The notes under the pieces were generated by a model. The model had not been told where the DNA came from. It ran no database searches and worked only from the letters and a program-made list of their open reading frames with translations. A stretch of 64,000 nt of DNA from Intrasporangium calvum. Lineage in GTDB: Bacteria; Actinomycetota; Actinomycetes; Actinomycetales; Dermatophilaceae. The stretch lies in assembly GCF_028446585.1 (NCBI RefSeq), contig NZ_JAPFQL010000001.1, positions 62,001 through 126,000 on the forward strand. The letters run 5' to 3'. The position numbers and the translations under genes are program-made. Positions 10,030 through 18,171 of this stretch are shown piece after piece; positions within the stretch are counted from its first letter, which is position 1; every line of letters begins with the position of its first letter.

Positions 10030-10500
10030 ATGACCTTGGAGACCGCGCTGCGGGAGTCCCAGACCGACATCCTCGATGAGGCGTTCCGAGCCCTCGAGCG
10101 CTCGCACGTCTCCCATTACGAGAAGGCCGGTGAAGCGTTCACCCGGGAGCGACTGGGCCGGCTGTTCGACCTGGTGGTCGGGGCCATCGAGACGCGCAGC
10201 CTCGGGCCGTTGGCCGGCTACGCGGACCGCATCGCCGCGGAGCGGTTCGCGGCCGGGTTCGACATCTCCGAGGTGCAGCTGGCGTTCAACTCGCTCGAGG
10301 AGGCGATGTGGCGGCGGGTCGTCACGGCACAGCCGGCGGAGCAGCTGGCTGACGCGATCGGGCTGCTGAGCACCGTCCTCGGCTTCGGCAAGGACGTGCT
10401 GGCCCGGAAGTACGTCTCCCTCGCCTCGCACCGGCACGTCCCGTCGCTCGACTACAAGGCCCTCTTCTCCGGGGTCGACGAGGGCTCCCCCACCAGCTGA
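10030..10500 (+). CDS. RsbRD_N-like single-domain protein
   Basis: 156 residues, predicted all-alpha, no membrane segment. The pattern [28 protein letters not shown]...[28 protein letters not shown] resembles the N-terminal domain of RsbR-type stressosome proteins (RsbT co-antagonist RsbRD_N), which act as sensor modules. No STAS or output domain is attached. ATG at 10030 follows GAGGAG. It is the only plus-strand gene in this part and separates pdxT from pdxS. A sensor or regulatory role is inferred from family resemblance only. Confidence 0.7.
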   Translation: MTLETALRESQTDILDEAFRALERSHVSHYEKAGEAFTRERLGRLFDLVVGAIETRSLGPLAGYADRIAAERFAAGFDISEVQLAFNSLEEAMWRRVVTAQPAEQLADAIGLLSTVLGFGKDVLARKYVSLASHRHVPSLDYKALFSGVDEGSPTS

Positions 10501-10533
10501 CCCTCCCCGGGGGTCGAGCCGGCCGCAGACAGA

Positions 10534-10570
10534 CGTATGCCGCCGGGCTGACTCAGCCCAGCGGCATACG
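10534..10570. terminator. Two inverted copies of the dispersed element forming an 18-base stem
   Basis: CGTATGCCGC (10534-10543) reads forward and GCGGCATACG (10561-10570) reads back; the arms are 18 bases each with one mismatch and a one-base centre (10552). Placed between the convergent gene at 10030-10500 and pdxS, it is probably a bidirectional terminator built from two repeat units. Confidence 0.75.
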
Positions 10571-10593
10571 GCCTGCTCGTGGTGGCGGCCAGG

Positions 10594-11514
10594 TCACCAA
10601 CCGCGCTCGGCGAGCCGGTGCGGCTGCGGGATCTCGTCGACGTTGATGCCGACCATGGCCTCACCCAGGCCGCGGGAGACCTTGGCGATGACGTCGGGGT
10701 CGTCGTAGAAGGTCGTCGCCTTGACGATGGCCTCGGCGCGCTGCGCCGGGTTGCCGGACTTGAAGATGCCGGAGCCGACGAAGACGCCCTCGGCGCCGAG
10801 CTGCATCATCATCGCCGCGTCGGCGGGCGTCGCGATGCCGCCGGCCGTGAAGAGCACGACCGGGAGCTTGCCCTCGCGCGCCACCTCGGCGACGAGCGCG
10901 TAGGGCGCCTGCAGCTCCTTGGCCGCGACGTAGAGCTCGTCCTCCGGCAGGCTGCGCAGGCGGGCGATCTCGGCGCGGATCTGACGCATGTGCATCGTCG
11001 CGTTGGAGACATCGCCCGTGCCGGCCTCGCCCTTGGAGCGGATCATCGCCGCGCCCTCGGTGATCCGGCGCAGCGCCTCGCCGAGGTTCGTCGCCCCGCA
11101 GACGAAGGGGACGGTGAACTTCCACTTGTCGATGTGGTTGGCGTAGTCGGCCGGGGTGAGGACCTCGGACTCGTCGATGTAGTCGACCCCGAGGCTCTGG
11201 AGGACCTGCGCCTCGACGAAGTGGCCGATCCGGGCCTTGGCCATGACGGGGATCGAGACGGCCTCGATGATGCCGTCGATCATGTCGGGGTCGCTCATCC
11301 GGGACACGCCACCCTGGGCGCGGATGTCGGCCGGGACCCGCTCGAGGGCCATGACGGCGACGGCGCCGGCGTCCTCGGCGATCTTGGCCTGCTCCGGCGT
11401 GACGACGTCCATGATGACGCCGCCCTTGAGCATCTCGGCCATGCCCCGCTTGACGGGGGACGTGCCGGTGGCGCTGTCGGGCTGGGAGTGAGACTGGGTC
11501 TCGGTTGTGCTCAC
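10594..11514 (-). CDS. pdxS: Pyridoxal 5'-phosphate synthase lyase subunit PdxS
   Basis: Builds pyridoxal 5'-phosphate from ribose 5-phosphate, glyceraldehyde 3-phosphate and ammonia supplied by PdxT. 306 residues. Conserved [38 protein letters not shown] (catalytic Lys), [16 protein letters not shown] and [32 protein letters not shown] are all present, and the C-terminus is complete. The first 20 residues are a Ser/Thr-rich extension before [11 protein letters not shown], common in actinobacteria. Confidence 0.97.
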   Translation of the reverse strand: MSTTETQSHSQPDSATGTSPVKRGMAEMLKGGVIMDVVTPEQAKIAEDAGAVAVMALERVPADIRAQGGVSRMSDPDMIDGIIEAVSIPVMAKARIGHFVEAQVLQSLGVDYIDESEVLTPADYANHIDKWKFTVPFVCGATNLGEALRRITEGAAMIRSKGEAGTGDVSNATMHMRQIRAEIARLRSLPEDELYVAAKELQAPYALVAEVAREGKLPVVLFTAGGIATPADAAMMMQLGAEGVFVGSGIFKSGNPAQRAEAIVKATTFYDDPDVIAKVSRGLGEAMVGINVDEIPQPHRLAERGW

Positions 11515-11587
11515 GCTCGTCCTGCTTTCGTGCTCGGTTGTTCCCCAAATCGTAGGCCCATGCGCTGGGTCCTCTCGACCGCCTCTG

Positions 11588-11664
11588 GTCAGGCGTGGGT
11601 CAGGCCCGCGTCAGGCCCTCGCCAGGCCCCCGTCAGGCCCCCGTCAGGCCCCCGTCAGGCGACG
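11588..11664. repeat. Tandem 11-base repeat, about seven units
   Basis: Units of GTCAGGCCCCC and close variants run from 11588 to 11664; two adjacent units are identical and the outer ones are diverged. The array covers the stop codon of the LemA-like gene and lies upstream of the pdxS start. The 11-base period is close to one helical turn. Confidence 0.85.
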
Positions 11665-12206
11665 AGCCCGGGTGGCATCTCGTCGTCGAACTCGACCGTG
11701 CGCGGCATCGGCGTGTGTCCGGCGAGGCGGAAGAGCCGCACCACCCACTTGCGCCGCACTCGCCGCACGTCGGTCACGGCGTCGTTGTGGAAGCGGCGGG
11801 CGAGCTGGACCCGCATGCACGCCGAGCGCAGCCGGGCGAGGTGGTCGACTCCGAGCGGGCCGTCCTCGTGCAGCGTCTCGCCCACCTCCTCGGTCACGGA
11901 CACGTGGAGGGCCTCGGTCAGGTCGTTCTCGACGGCCTCTCGGATCTCGCCGTGCTCACCTGGGTTCTCGAGGGACTCCGCCGCCGCCGTCGCGAGGATC
12001 AGCGACGTCGCGCCGTCCAGCAGGCCGCTGTGCGCCAGCTCCAGGGAGGCCTCGGCCCGACGGACCAGCTGGGCGTCGAGTGCCGCGAGCGTCCCGGTGA
12101 GCCGCACGTGGAGGCGGTCGAGACGGGCGGCGGTGTAGGTGAGGTACCAGGCGATGACGACGAGGACGAAGAGGACGGCGAACACCCACGACAGCACGTC
12201 GCTCAT
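11655..12206 (-). CDS. LemA-like membrane protein
   Basis: 183 residues. One N-terminal membrane helix (about 4-24, SWVFAVLFVLVVIAWYLTYT) is followed by a helical domain with RLTGTLAALDAQLVRRAEASLELA and ARRFHNDAVTDVRRVR, a pattern resembling LemA proteins (single helix anchor and helical bundle). Function unknown. The start overlaps the pimA stop by 4 bases, so it belongs to the phosphatidylinositol mannoside operon. The stop codon lies inside an 11-base tandem repeat array, so the very end of the gene may vary between strains. Confidence 0.75.
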   Translation of the reverse strand: MSDVLSWVFAVLFVLVVIAWYLTYTAARLDRLHVRLTGTLAALDAQLVRRAEASLELAHSGLLDGATSLILATAAAESLENPGEHGEIREAVENDLTEALHVSVTEEVGETLHEDGPLGVDHLARLRSACMRVQLARRFHNDAVTDVRRVRRKWVVRLFRLAGHTPMPRTVEFDDEMPPGLVA

Positions 12207-13375
12207 CGGGCACCCCCACGCAGGAAGCGGTTCCACCGTGTCGACGGCTCGGTCTGGGCCGCCAGCCGCCCCTCGACCACCGTCTCGTAGACGGCCCGGA
12301 TCTGGTCGGCGACCACCGACCAGTCGAACAGGTGCGCCCGGGCCTGGCCGCTCGTCGCCAGCTCCCGGCGCCGCTCCGGGTCCTTGAGCAGACCGATGAG
12401 CTGCTCCGCGAGATGGGCCGGGTCCTCGTTGCGGAACATCGCACCGACGGCTCCTCCGTCGAGCACCCGGGAGAAGGCCGGGAGGTCGCTCGCGAGCACG
12501 CACGCCCCCGCCGACATGGCCTCGATGAGGATGATCCCGAAGCTCTCGCCGCCGGTGTTGGGGGCGATGTAGACGTCGGCCGACGCCAGCAGGGACGCCT
12601 TGTCCTCGTCGGACACGGAGCCGAGGAACTCAGCGGCCTGCCGGACTCGTTCCGGCCAGCCATCGGTGACCTCGACCGGGTCGCCCGGACCGGCCACCAG
12701 GAGACGCAGCCCGGGCACCTCGTCGAGGACGGCCGGGAGCGCCGCCGCGAGGACCGGCAGGCCCTTGCGTGGCTCGTGCATCCGGCCGAGGAAGGCGATC
12801 GTGGGTCGCTCGGGAGTGCTCGTCCACTCGGGACGGTGCGGGGCCGCGGCGAAGCGGTCGACATAGACACCATTGGGGATGACGATGGCATCTCCCCCGA
12901 TGTGCGTCGTCACGGTGCGGCGGGCGTCCTCGCTGACCGCAATGCGAGCTGCCACCTTCTCCAGGGCGGGCCGAATGATCGGGTAGGCGGTCTGCATGGT
13001 GCGCGAGCGGATCATCGAGGTGTGGAAGGTGGCGACGATGGGCCCGTCCGCCGCCATCAGGGCGAGGACGCTGACGCTCGGCGCCATCGGCTCGTGGATG
13101 TGCAGGACGTCGAAGCGGCCGTGGTCGAGCCAGCGGCTGACCTTCGCCGCGGTGACGGGTCCGAAGTTGAGTCTGGCGACCGAGCCGTTGTAGCGCACCG
13201 GGGTGGCGCCTCCCGACGAGACGACGTAGCCGGGCAGGGTCGTCTCGCTGTCGGCGGGGGCGAGGACGGAGACCTCCTCCCCCTCCCCGATGAAGTGCTC
13301 GGCGAGGTCGCGGACGTGGAACTGCACGCCGCCCGGCACGTCGAACGAGTAGGGGCAGACGATGCCGATCCTCAT
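12203..13375 (-). CDS. pimA: Phosphatidylinositol alpha-mannosyltransferase PimA
   Basis: Transfers the first mannose from GDP-mannose to phosphatidylinositol on the cytoplasmic face of the membrane. 390 residues, GT-B fold, family GT4. N-terminus MRIGIVCPYSFDVPGGVQFHVRDLAE is nearly diagnostic. Also seen: LHIHEPMAPS, IPNGVYVDRF, FLGRMHEPRKGL and the donor-binding GGESFGIILIEAMSAG. ATG at 13373-13375 overlaps the patA stop. Together with patA and pgsA it forms the early PIM pathway. Confidence 0.94.
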   Translation of the reverse strand: MRIGIVCPYSFDVPGGVQFHVRDLAEHFIGEGEEVSVLAPADSETTLPGYVVSSGGATPVRYNGSVARLNFGPVTAAKVSRWLDHGRFDVLHIHEPMAPSVSVLALMAADGPIVATFHTSMIRSRTMQTAYPIIRPALEKVAARIAVSEDARRTVTTHIGGDAIVIPNGVYVDRFAAAPHRPEWTSTPERPTIAFLGRMHEPRKGLPVLAAALPAVLDEVPGLRLLVAGPGDPVEVTDGWPERVRQAAEFLGSVSDEDKASLLASADVYIAPNTGGESFGIILIEAMSAGACVLASDLPAFSRVLDGGAVGAMFRNEDPAHLAEQLIGLLKDPERRRELATSGQARAHLFDWSVVADQIRAVYETVVEGRLAAQTEPSTRWNRFLRGGAR

Positions 13376-14367
13376 CGCGCCCCCCGGGGAGGGCTTGCCT
13401 CGAGGTCGTCGACGAACACCCGCTGGAGCATGTGCCAGCTCGACGTGTGCTCGCGAATCGTCGCGGAGAGGTGATCGGCACACTGCTGGACGAGGTCCTG
13501 GGCCTTGGCGGCGGTCGGTCCGGTGACGCGAGGCTCGAGGCGGTGGCTGAACTGGATCACGGTGCGATAGCCGCCCAGGCCGGTGCCCCGTGGGGCGGGC
13601 TCGTAGTGGATCGAGGCGCAGAAGAGGGGCGCCCCGGTCAGGAGCGAGAGGACTGCCGGGCCCTTGGCCATGCGAGCGCGGTGGCCGACGAGGTCGACCT
13701 CGACGCCGTTGCTCGTCAGGTCCCGGTCGCTCGCCAGCGCGATGACCCGGCCGCCGGCACGGGCCGTCTCGACGAGGGCGGCGAAGGGGTCGCCCCCACC
13801 CGTCAGGGGGATGATGTCCATCCCGATGGCGTTGCGGAAGGCCACGAACTCCTCGAAGACCTCCTCCGGCTCGAGGCGCTCGGCCACCGTGGTCACCGGG
13901 CCGAGCTGCCCCGCGGCCCAGGCGGCCGCGAGGTCGAAGTTGCCCAGGTGGCCGACGAAGACGACGACGGTCTCGCCCTTCTCGGTGAAGCGCCGGATCG
14001 CGTCGTCGCCGTGGCAGACGACGGCGCCCTCGATCTGGTCGCGGGTCAGCGAGGGCAGCCGGAAGGCTTCGCAGTAGTAGCGCATGTAGGACCGCATCCC
14101 GGCCCGGACGAGCGCCTCCAGCGCAGCGTCATCGAGCTCGGGGCGGGCGCGCCGGTAGTTGGAGCGCAGCCGGTCGAGCCGTTTGCCGCCGCGACGGACG
14201 CTGACCTCGGCGATGCGGTCGAAGAGGCCGTAGGCGAGCGGCTCGGGCAGTCCACGGAGCACCCGCCAGCCGAGCTTGAAGCCTGTCGCGGTCGCACGGT
14301 CGGTCAGCCGCTTGGCCATGGAGTGGCGCCGGCCAGCGCTCGCTGACTCGACGGTCGGCCGCGTCAA
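13372..14367 (-). CDS. patA: Phosphatidylinositol mannoside acyltransferase PatA
   Basis: Acylates the mannose of PIM. Peripheral membrane enzyme of the LpxL-like lysophospholipid acyltransferase family. The HX4D acyltransferase motif is in FVGHLGNFDLAAAW, followed by SDRDLTSNGVEVDLVGHRARMAKGPA. Two starts are possible: TTG at 14365-14367, with GGAGAGG 7 bases upstream and a 4-base overlap with the pgsA stop, giving 331 residues; or ATG at 14317-14319 (MAKRLTDRA, 315 residues), which lacks a good ribosome site. The TTG is preferred because every other junction in this operon is coupled in the same way. Order matches Rv2611c. Confidence 0.88.
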   Translation of the reverse strand: MTRPTVESASAGRRHSMAKRLTDRATATGFKLGWRVLRGLPEPLAYGLFDRIAEVSVRRGGKRLDRLRSNYRRARPELDDAALEALVRAGMRSYMRYYCEAFRLPSLTRDQIEGAVVCHGDDAIRRFTEKGETVVVFVGHLGNFDLAAAWAAGQLGPVTTVAERLEPEEVFEEFVAFRNAIGMDIIPLTGGGDPFAALVETARAGGRVIALASDRDLTSNGVEVDLVGHRARMAKGPAVLSLLTGAPLFCASIHYEPAPRGTGLGGYRTVIQFSHRLEPRVTGPTAAKAQDLVQQCADHLSATIREHTSSWHMLQRVFVDDLEASPPRGAR

Positions 14368-14987
14368 TGGTTGACCTCTCCTGTGGCCATCGCCTGCGAC
14401 CGGACCGTGAGGATGCGCTGCAGGACGGTGATGAGGCTGGCGACGGCGAGCAGGGCCAGGACGCCGCCGAGCAGGAGGGTCGAGTCGAGGAGGTCGGCGA
14501 AGAAGGCGGCGACCAGCACGGCGAGGAGCCGGTCGGCACGCTCGGCGATCCCGACGGACGCGGTGAAGCCGAGCCCCTCGGCGCGCGCCCGGGCATACGA
14601 CACGACGCTGCCGAGGATGAGGCAGGCCAGCGCGAGGCCGGCCATGAGGCTGTTGTCCCCCACCGATGCGTAGTAGAGGACGAGCCCGCCGAAGATCGCC
14701 GCGTCGCCGACCCGGTCCAGGGTCGAGTCCAGGTAGGCGCCCCACTTGGTCGACCGGCCGGACTGGCGGGCCATGATCCCGTCAATGGTGTCGGAGAAGA
14801 CGAACGCCGTGATGACGAGGACGCCGATCCACAGGTCGCCGCGGGGGAAGAAGACGAGCGCTCCGGCGCTGACTCCGACGGTGCCGACGATGGTCACGAC
14901 GTCAGGGCTGATGCCCAGCCGCAGGAACAGGTGGGCGATCGGACCGAGGATCTTGGTGACCGTCGCGCGCAGGAGTGTGTTGAGCAT
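14364..14987 (-). CDS. pgsA: Phosphatidylinositol phosphate synthase PgsA
   Basis: CDP-alcohol phosphotransferase that joins CDP-diacylglycerol to inositol phosphate, the first step towards phosphatidylinositol and PIMs. 207 residues, about six membrane helices. The family motif DxxDGxxARxxGxxxxxGxxxDxxxD is visible in DTIDGIMARQSGRSTKWGAY followed by LDSTLDRVGD. Context (HIT protein, PatA, PimA) equals Rv2613c-Rv2610c, which supports the PIP synthase assignment over phosphatidylglycerophosphate synthase. Confidence 0.93.
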   Translation of the reverse strand: MLNTLLRATVTKILGPIAHLFLRLGISPDVVTIVGTVGVSAGALVFFPRGDLWIGVLVITAFVFSDTIDGIMARQSGRSTKWGAYLDSTLDRVGDAAIFGGLVLYYASVGDNSLMAGLALACLILGSVVSYARARAEGLGFTASVGIAERADRLLAVLVAAFFADLLDSTLLLGGVLALLAVASLITVLQRILTVRSQAMATGEVNH

Positions 14988-15059
14988 GGTGGGCCCAGCC
15001 TACTGACCGGGCGGAGGGCCGGCCGCTCGACGGGCCGACGCGGCGGTGACGGTCAGGTG

Positions 15060-15653
15060 TCAGTCGGTCGGCCAGGCGTCGACGACTCGCTGTCGGGTGT
15101 CCTCCAGGAGGACGGGCAGGGCCTTGGTCTGCCCGACGATGGGCAGGAAGTTGGAGTCGCCGCCCCACCGCGGCACGACGTGCTGGTGCAGGTGCGCGGC
15201 AACGCCCGCGCCGGCGACGGCGCCCTGGTTCATGCCGAGGTTGAACCCGTGCGGTCCGGACGCGGCCTCGAGGGCTCGGATGGCGGACTTGGTCAGCTGC
15301 GTGAACTCCGCCGTCTCGTCGTCGGTGAGGTCGACGTAGAGCGAGACGTGCCGGTAGGGGCAGACGAGCAGGTGCCCCGGGTTGTAGGGGAAGAGGTTCA
15401 TGACGACGTAGCAGTGGGTGCCGCGGTGGACGATGAGGCCCTCGGCGTCGGGCTTGTCCGGCGCGGCGCAGAACGGGCAGCCGGCGCCGGCCTCGTCGGT
15501 GGGCTTGTCGCCGACGATGTAGGCCATCCGGTGGGGGGTCCACAGCCGCTCGAACCCGTCGTCGACGTGGGCGAAGCCGGCGTGGTCCTCGAGCCGGGGA
15601 CCGCTGCCCCGCGCGGCTGCCCCGACCGTCCTGTCGCTGGCCTGATCGGTCAT
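15060..15653 (-). CDS. HIT-family AP4A phosphorylase-like protein
   Basis: 197 residues similar to M. tuberculosis Rv2613c, a diadenosine tetraphosphate phosphorylase. Features: LWTPHRMAYI near the N-terminus, NLFPYNPGHLLVCPYRHVS, and the histidine triad HLHQHVVPRWGGDSNF. A CPFC motif (about residue 58) absent from the mycobacterial protein could bind zinc, as in some HIT proteins. ATG at 15651-15653 is chosen; an ATG three codons upstream is also possible. It precedes pgsA by 72 bases. In mycobacteria the next gene upstream is thrS; here a 19-kb cytochrome island intervenes. Confidence 0.9.
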   Translation of the reverse strand: MTDQASDRTVGAAARGSGPRLEDHAGFAHVDDGFERLWTPHRMAYIVGDKPTDEAGAGCPFCAAPDKPDAEGLIVHRGTHCYVVMNLFPYNPGHLLVCPYRHVSLYVDLTDDETAEFTQLTKSAIRALEAASGPHGFNLGMNQGAVAGAGVAAHLHQHVVPRWGGDSNFLPIVGQTKALPVLLEDTRQRVVDAWPTD

Positions 15654-15736
15654 GGGCCGCATCCTATGTCGAGCGCGTCGGGGCACGGCGGGCGTGTCGA
15701 TTTGGGGCGGTCGGGCATGTGCCGGTTCAATGGAGA

Positions 15737-15936
15737 CGGCCCTGCGGTGTGTGAGACCGCAGGGCCGCTTCACGTCCAGACCCAGGTGGCCGTATGCCGC
15801 TGGGCCGGCTCCCGCGGGTACCGCGCGGCCCCGTGGGTGTGAGAGCCACGGGGCCGGAGATCGCGGTGCCGGCGCGGCGCGAGAGCGCATCGTCCGGGAA
15901 GGTGAAGGCCCGGGAAGTATGAGTTCCCGGGCCTTC
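15737..15936. repeat. Three strong hairpins with a shared GTRTGAG loop, plus dispersed element copy 5
   Basis: No gene is seen in 15654-16109. Hairpin A: 12-base stem 15737-15748/15756-15767, loop GTGTGAG. Hairpin B: 11-base stem 15826-15836/15846-15856, loop GTGTGAGAG. Hairpin C: 13-base stem 15904-15916/15924-15936, loop GTATGAG. The stems are unrelated to each other, the loops are almost the same. A GTATGCCGCTG element (15792-15802, GGCC/GGCC stem) lies between A and B. The region is after nrfA and before the HIT gene, both minus strand. Confidence 0.75.
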
Positions 15937-16043
15937 GATCTTCGCTCACCGAAGTGAGGAAGAATCCGATCCGCCGAAGCGGTTCGGTAGTTCCTTTGTA
16001 GCCCCGCCACCTGTCATTGGCAAGGGGTTCCACAAAAGTTTTC

Positions 16044-16091
16044 CTGGCGGTTCGCCAGTCTCCCGGCGTGTCGCGTCGACACGCCGGGAGA
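16044..16091 (-). terminator. Tandem hairpin terminator of nrfHA
   Basis: A 15-base perfect stem (16059-16073 with 16077-16091, 3-base loop) begins 18 bases after the nrfA stop. A second hairpin, CTGGCG/CGCCAG (16044-16058), touches it, and on the transcribed minus strand it is followed by GGAAAACTTTTGT. This is a credible intrinsic terminator. Confidence 0.8.
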
Positions 16092-16109
16092 GCCGCGGTC
16101 AGCGGTAGA

Positions 16110-17555
16110 TCAGGACGTGGCCGGAGGCTGCAGAGCCGGCTTCGTCGTCGTCTCCGGCTCGATCCCGACCAGGGCGAGCTGGCCGAGTCGCGAGGCGTCG
16201 GTCGCGTCGTTGAGGACGCGCAGCGAGTACTGCGGGGCGTGGAAGCCGCGCGAGTTCTCGGACACGACGTAGTCCAGGAAGAACTGCGCCTTGCGCTGGT
16301 ACGCCCGCGCCTTCTCGAGCCGGTCCTGGGCCACGCCGGTGGCCTGGGCCTTCTCGATGTCCTTGATCAGGGCGGTGAGAGCGTCGAACGTGACGTCCTT
16401 GGCGGCCTCGTAGCGGTCGTGGATCGTATCGACCCGCTCGCGCATCTCGACCTCGGTCGTCTTGTGGCAGGTGAGGCACGACTGGTTGATCGTCGCCTCG
16501 GTCATCATCGGGCTGCGGACCTGGTGGTCGGTGACCTTCATCGCGCCCTCGCGCTTGTAGGACATGTGGCAGTCCGCACAGCTGACTCCGGCCTTGGCGT
16601 GCACACCCTGCTCGTACGTCTCGTAGTCGGGGTGCTGCGCCTTGAGCACCCGGCCCCCGGTCAGCTTGTGCGTGAAGTCGGTGAAGCCGACCTCGTCGTA
16701 GTACTCGAGCGCGTTGTCGACGGTCAGGCCCCGGTCCCACGGGAAGGTCAGGGTCTTCTCCTCGCCCTTGAAGTAGTACTCGACATGGCACTGGGCGCAG
16801 GTGAAGCTGCGCATCTCCTGGAAGGTGGCCTGCTTGTTGACGTCGTAGTTCGGGACGCCCTGTGAGGCCTTGAGCTCCTTGATCCCCTCGATGAACGCCG
16901 GGCGCGTGATGCGCAGCGCCATCGTCTTGGGGTCGTGGCAGTCGATGCAGCCGACGGGGTGCTTGGCCAGCTTGGTGGCTTCCTTGTACGGCATCTTGTT
17001 CATCGCGGCCCAGCCGGCGGCGTCGTCACCCTTGCCGAGGGCGTTGGTGATCTCCGGGAGGGAGGCGTGACAGTTGAGGCAGGCTCCCGGCTGCTCCTTC
17101 TCCAGGACACGCCTGGTGTGGCGCTGGTCGAGCAGCATGTAGGCGTGCCCCCGGGGCTCGCGGTAGTCGATGGCGAAGGCGTAGCCCTGCCACATCGTGA
17201 CCAGGCGGGGGTCCTTCAGGAGCTTCTGCTGCGCCACCTCGGTGCGGGGGTCCTCGGGCGTGGCCTGACGCGCCTCGACGTCCTTGGGGTCCATCTCGGC
17301 GGTGTTCTTCCAGCCCTCGTACTCGGCCGGGAAGTTCTGCCCCCACACAGCTGAGTCGTAGGTGGTGTCGGTCAGCTCGGTGACCTTGACGAACGTCGCC
17401 TTGTCCTCGGCCCGGCGCTCGATGATGTTGACGAGCAGCGCGGCGACCGCGAACGTGACGACCGCGCCCGCGACGAGGAACGCGACGAGGAGGAACCGCC
17501 TCCGGCGGCGGGGAGCGGGTCGCTCTCCGGTCTGACTGGGTGTGTTGTCGCTCAT
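16110..17555 (-). CDS. nrfA: Pentaheme cytochrome c nitrite reductase NrfA (ammonia-forming)
   Basis: Reduces nitrite to ammonium with six electrons at the outer face of the membrane. 481 residues with an N-terminal membrane anchor (about 21-44). Five haem sites: CLNCH (159-163), CIDCH (203-207), CAQCH (253-257), CADCH (326-330), CLTCH (360-364). Conserved active-site surroundings: PRGHAYM (Arg135), CAQCHVEYYF (Tyr), KAQHPDYETYEQGVHA (Gln and His319). The first, active-site haem is CxxCH and not the common CxxCK; such forms are known, for example in Campylobacter. The start is 7 bases after the nrfH stop, so the two form one unit. Confidence 0.94.
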   Translation of the reverse strand: MSDNTPSQTGERPAPRRRRRFLLVAFLVAGAVVTFAVAALLVNIIERRAEDKATFVKVTELTDTTYDSAVWGQNFPAEYEGWKNTAEMDPKDVEARQATPEDPRTEVAQQKLLKDPRLVTMWQGYAFAIDYREPRGHAYMLLDQRHTRRVLEKEQPGACLNCHASLPEITNALGKGDDAAGWAAMNKMPYKEATKLAKHPVGCIDCHDPKTMALRITRPAFIEGIKELKASQGVPNYDVNKQATFQEMRSFTCAQCHVEYYFKGEEKTLTFPWDRGLTVDNALEYYDEVGFTDFTHKLTGGRVLKAQHPDYETYEQGVHAKAGVSCADCHMSYKREGAMKVTDHQVRSPMMTEATINQSCLTCHKTTEVEMRERVDTIHDRYEAAKDVTFDALTALIKDIEKAQATGVAQDRLEKARAYQRKAQFFLDYVVSENSRGFHAPQYSLRVLNDATDASRLGQLALVGIEPETTTKPALQPPATS

Positions 17556-17562
17556 GGCGCCC

Positions 17563-18054
17563 TTATCTCTCGTGACCGACTTCGCTGTGACACTGCAGGC
17601 AGGAGACGCCCTCGCTGTGGTCGCGGGTCATCTCGGTCTTGTCGACGACGTCCTTGTGGCAGTACAGGCAGGCCTCCTGGACGACCTTGCGGTTCTTGTC
17701 CCGGATCTTGATGTTCTGCGGGTAGGCGTCGAAGGTGAACTTCAGGGAGTGCCAGAACCCGTTGTCCGCCTCGTCCAGCGCCCACGCCACGGGGTCGTCC
17801 TGCGGCGCATGGCAGTCCTGGCAGGTGGCGACGTGGCGGTGCCCGCCGTTGGACCAGGCGGTGAACTGGTCGTTCATGGCGTGGCACTGGGCGCACGCCT
17901 GCGGGTCCTTGCCGAAGTACGCCGATCCGTTGGCGTATCCGAAGGTGAAGAACGACAGCCCGACCAGGACGCCCACCAGGACTCCGACGATCGGGAGGAA
18001 CCATCGTCTGACCCGCCTGGCCAGCGTGGCTCGAGTGCTCTCTTTAACGGCCAT
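17563..18054 (-). CDS. nrfH: Cytochrome c nitrite reductase small subunit NrfH
   Basis: Membrane-anchored tetraheme quinol dehydrogenase that feeds NrfA. 163 residues from MAVKESTRAT, after GAAGGGGAC. One membrane helix (about 20-40), then haem sites CAQCHAM (54-60, with the Met typical of the first haem of NrfH), CQDCH (78-82), CLYCH (129-133) and CLQCH (152-156). NapC/NirT family. Transcribed ahead of nrfA; the 185-base upstream region carries a three-arm inverted repeat that may control it. Confidence 0.94.
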   Translation of the reverse strand: MAVKESTRATLARRVRRWFLPIVGVLVGVLVGLSFFTFGYANGSAYFGKDPQACAQCHAMNDQFTAWSNGGHRHVATCQDCHAPQDDPVAWALDEADNGFWHSLKFTFDAYPQNIKIRDKNRKVVQEACLYCHKDVVDKTEMTRDHSEGVSCLQCHSEVGHER

Positions 18055-18171
18055 GTCCCCTTCTTCCGGCTCCTCGTTTCCCTCTGATCGTCTCCGAGAA
18101 ACTGCCCGACCCACAATGATCACAATCCCGCTTAAGGTGTGAATCAGACCACCCCGCAATCAAATTCGCTC

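Noticed and set aside
11551-11575. Degenerate resemblance to the GTATGCCGCTG element (GTAGGCCCATGCGCTGGG)
   Set aside because: Too many differences in the core and no clean stem; not counted among the copies.
14367-15842. Plus-strand frame of 491 codons opposite pgsA and HIT
   Set aside because: Antisense to two clear genes with family motifs; no ribosome site and no recognisable domain.
15654-16109. Possible CRISPR-like array of repeats at the island edge
   Set aside because: The hairpins have different stems and irregular spacing; there are no identical direct repeats or cas genes in the window.
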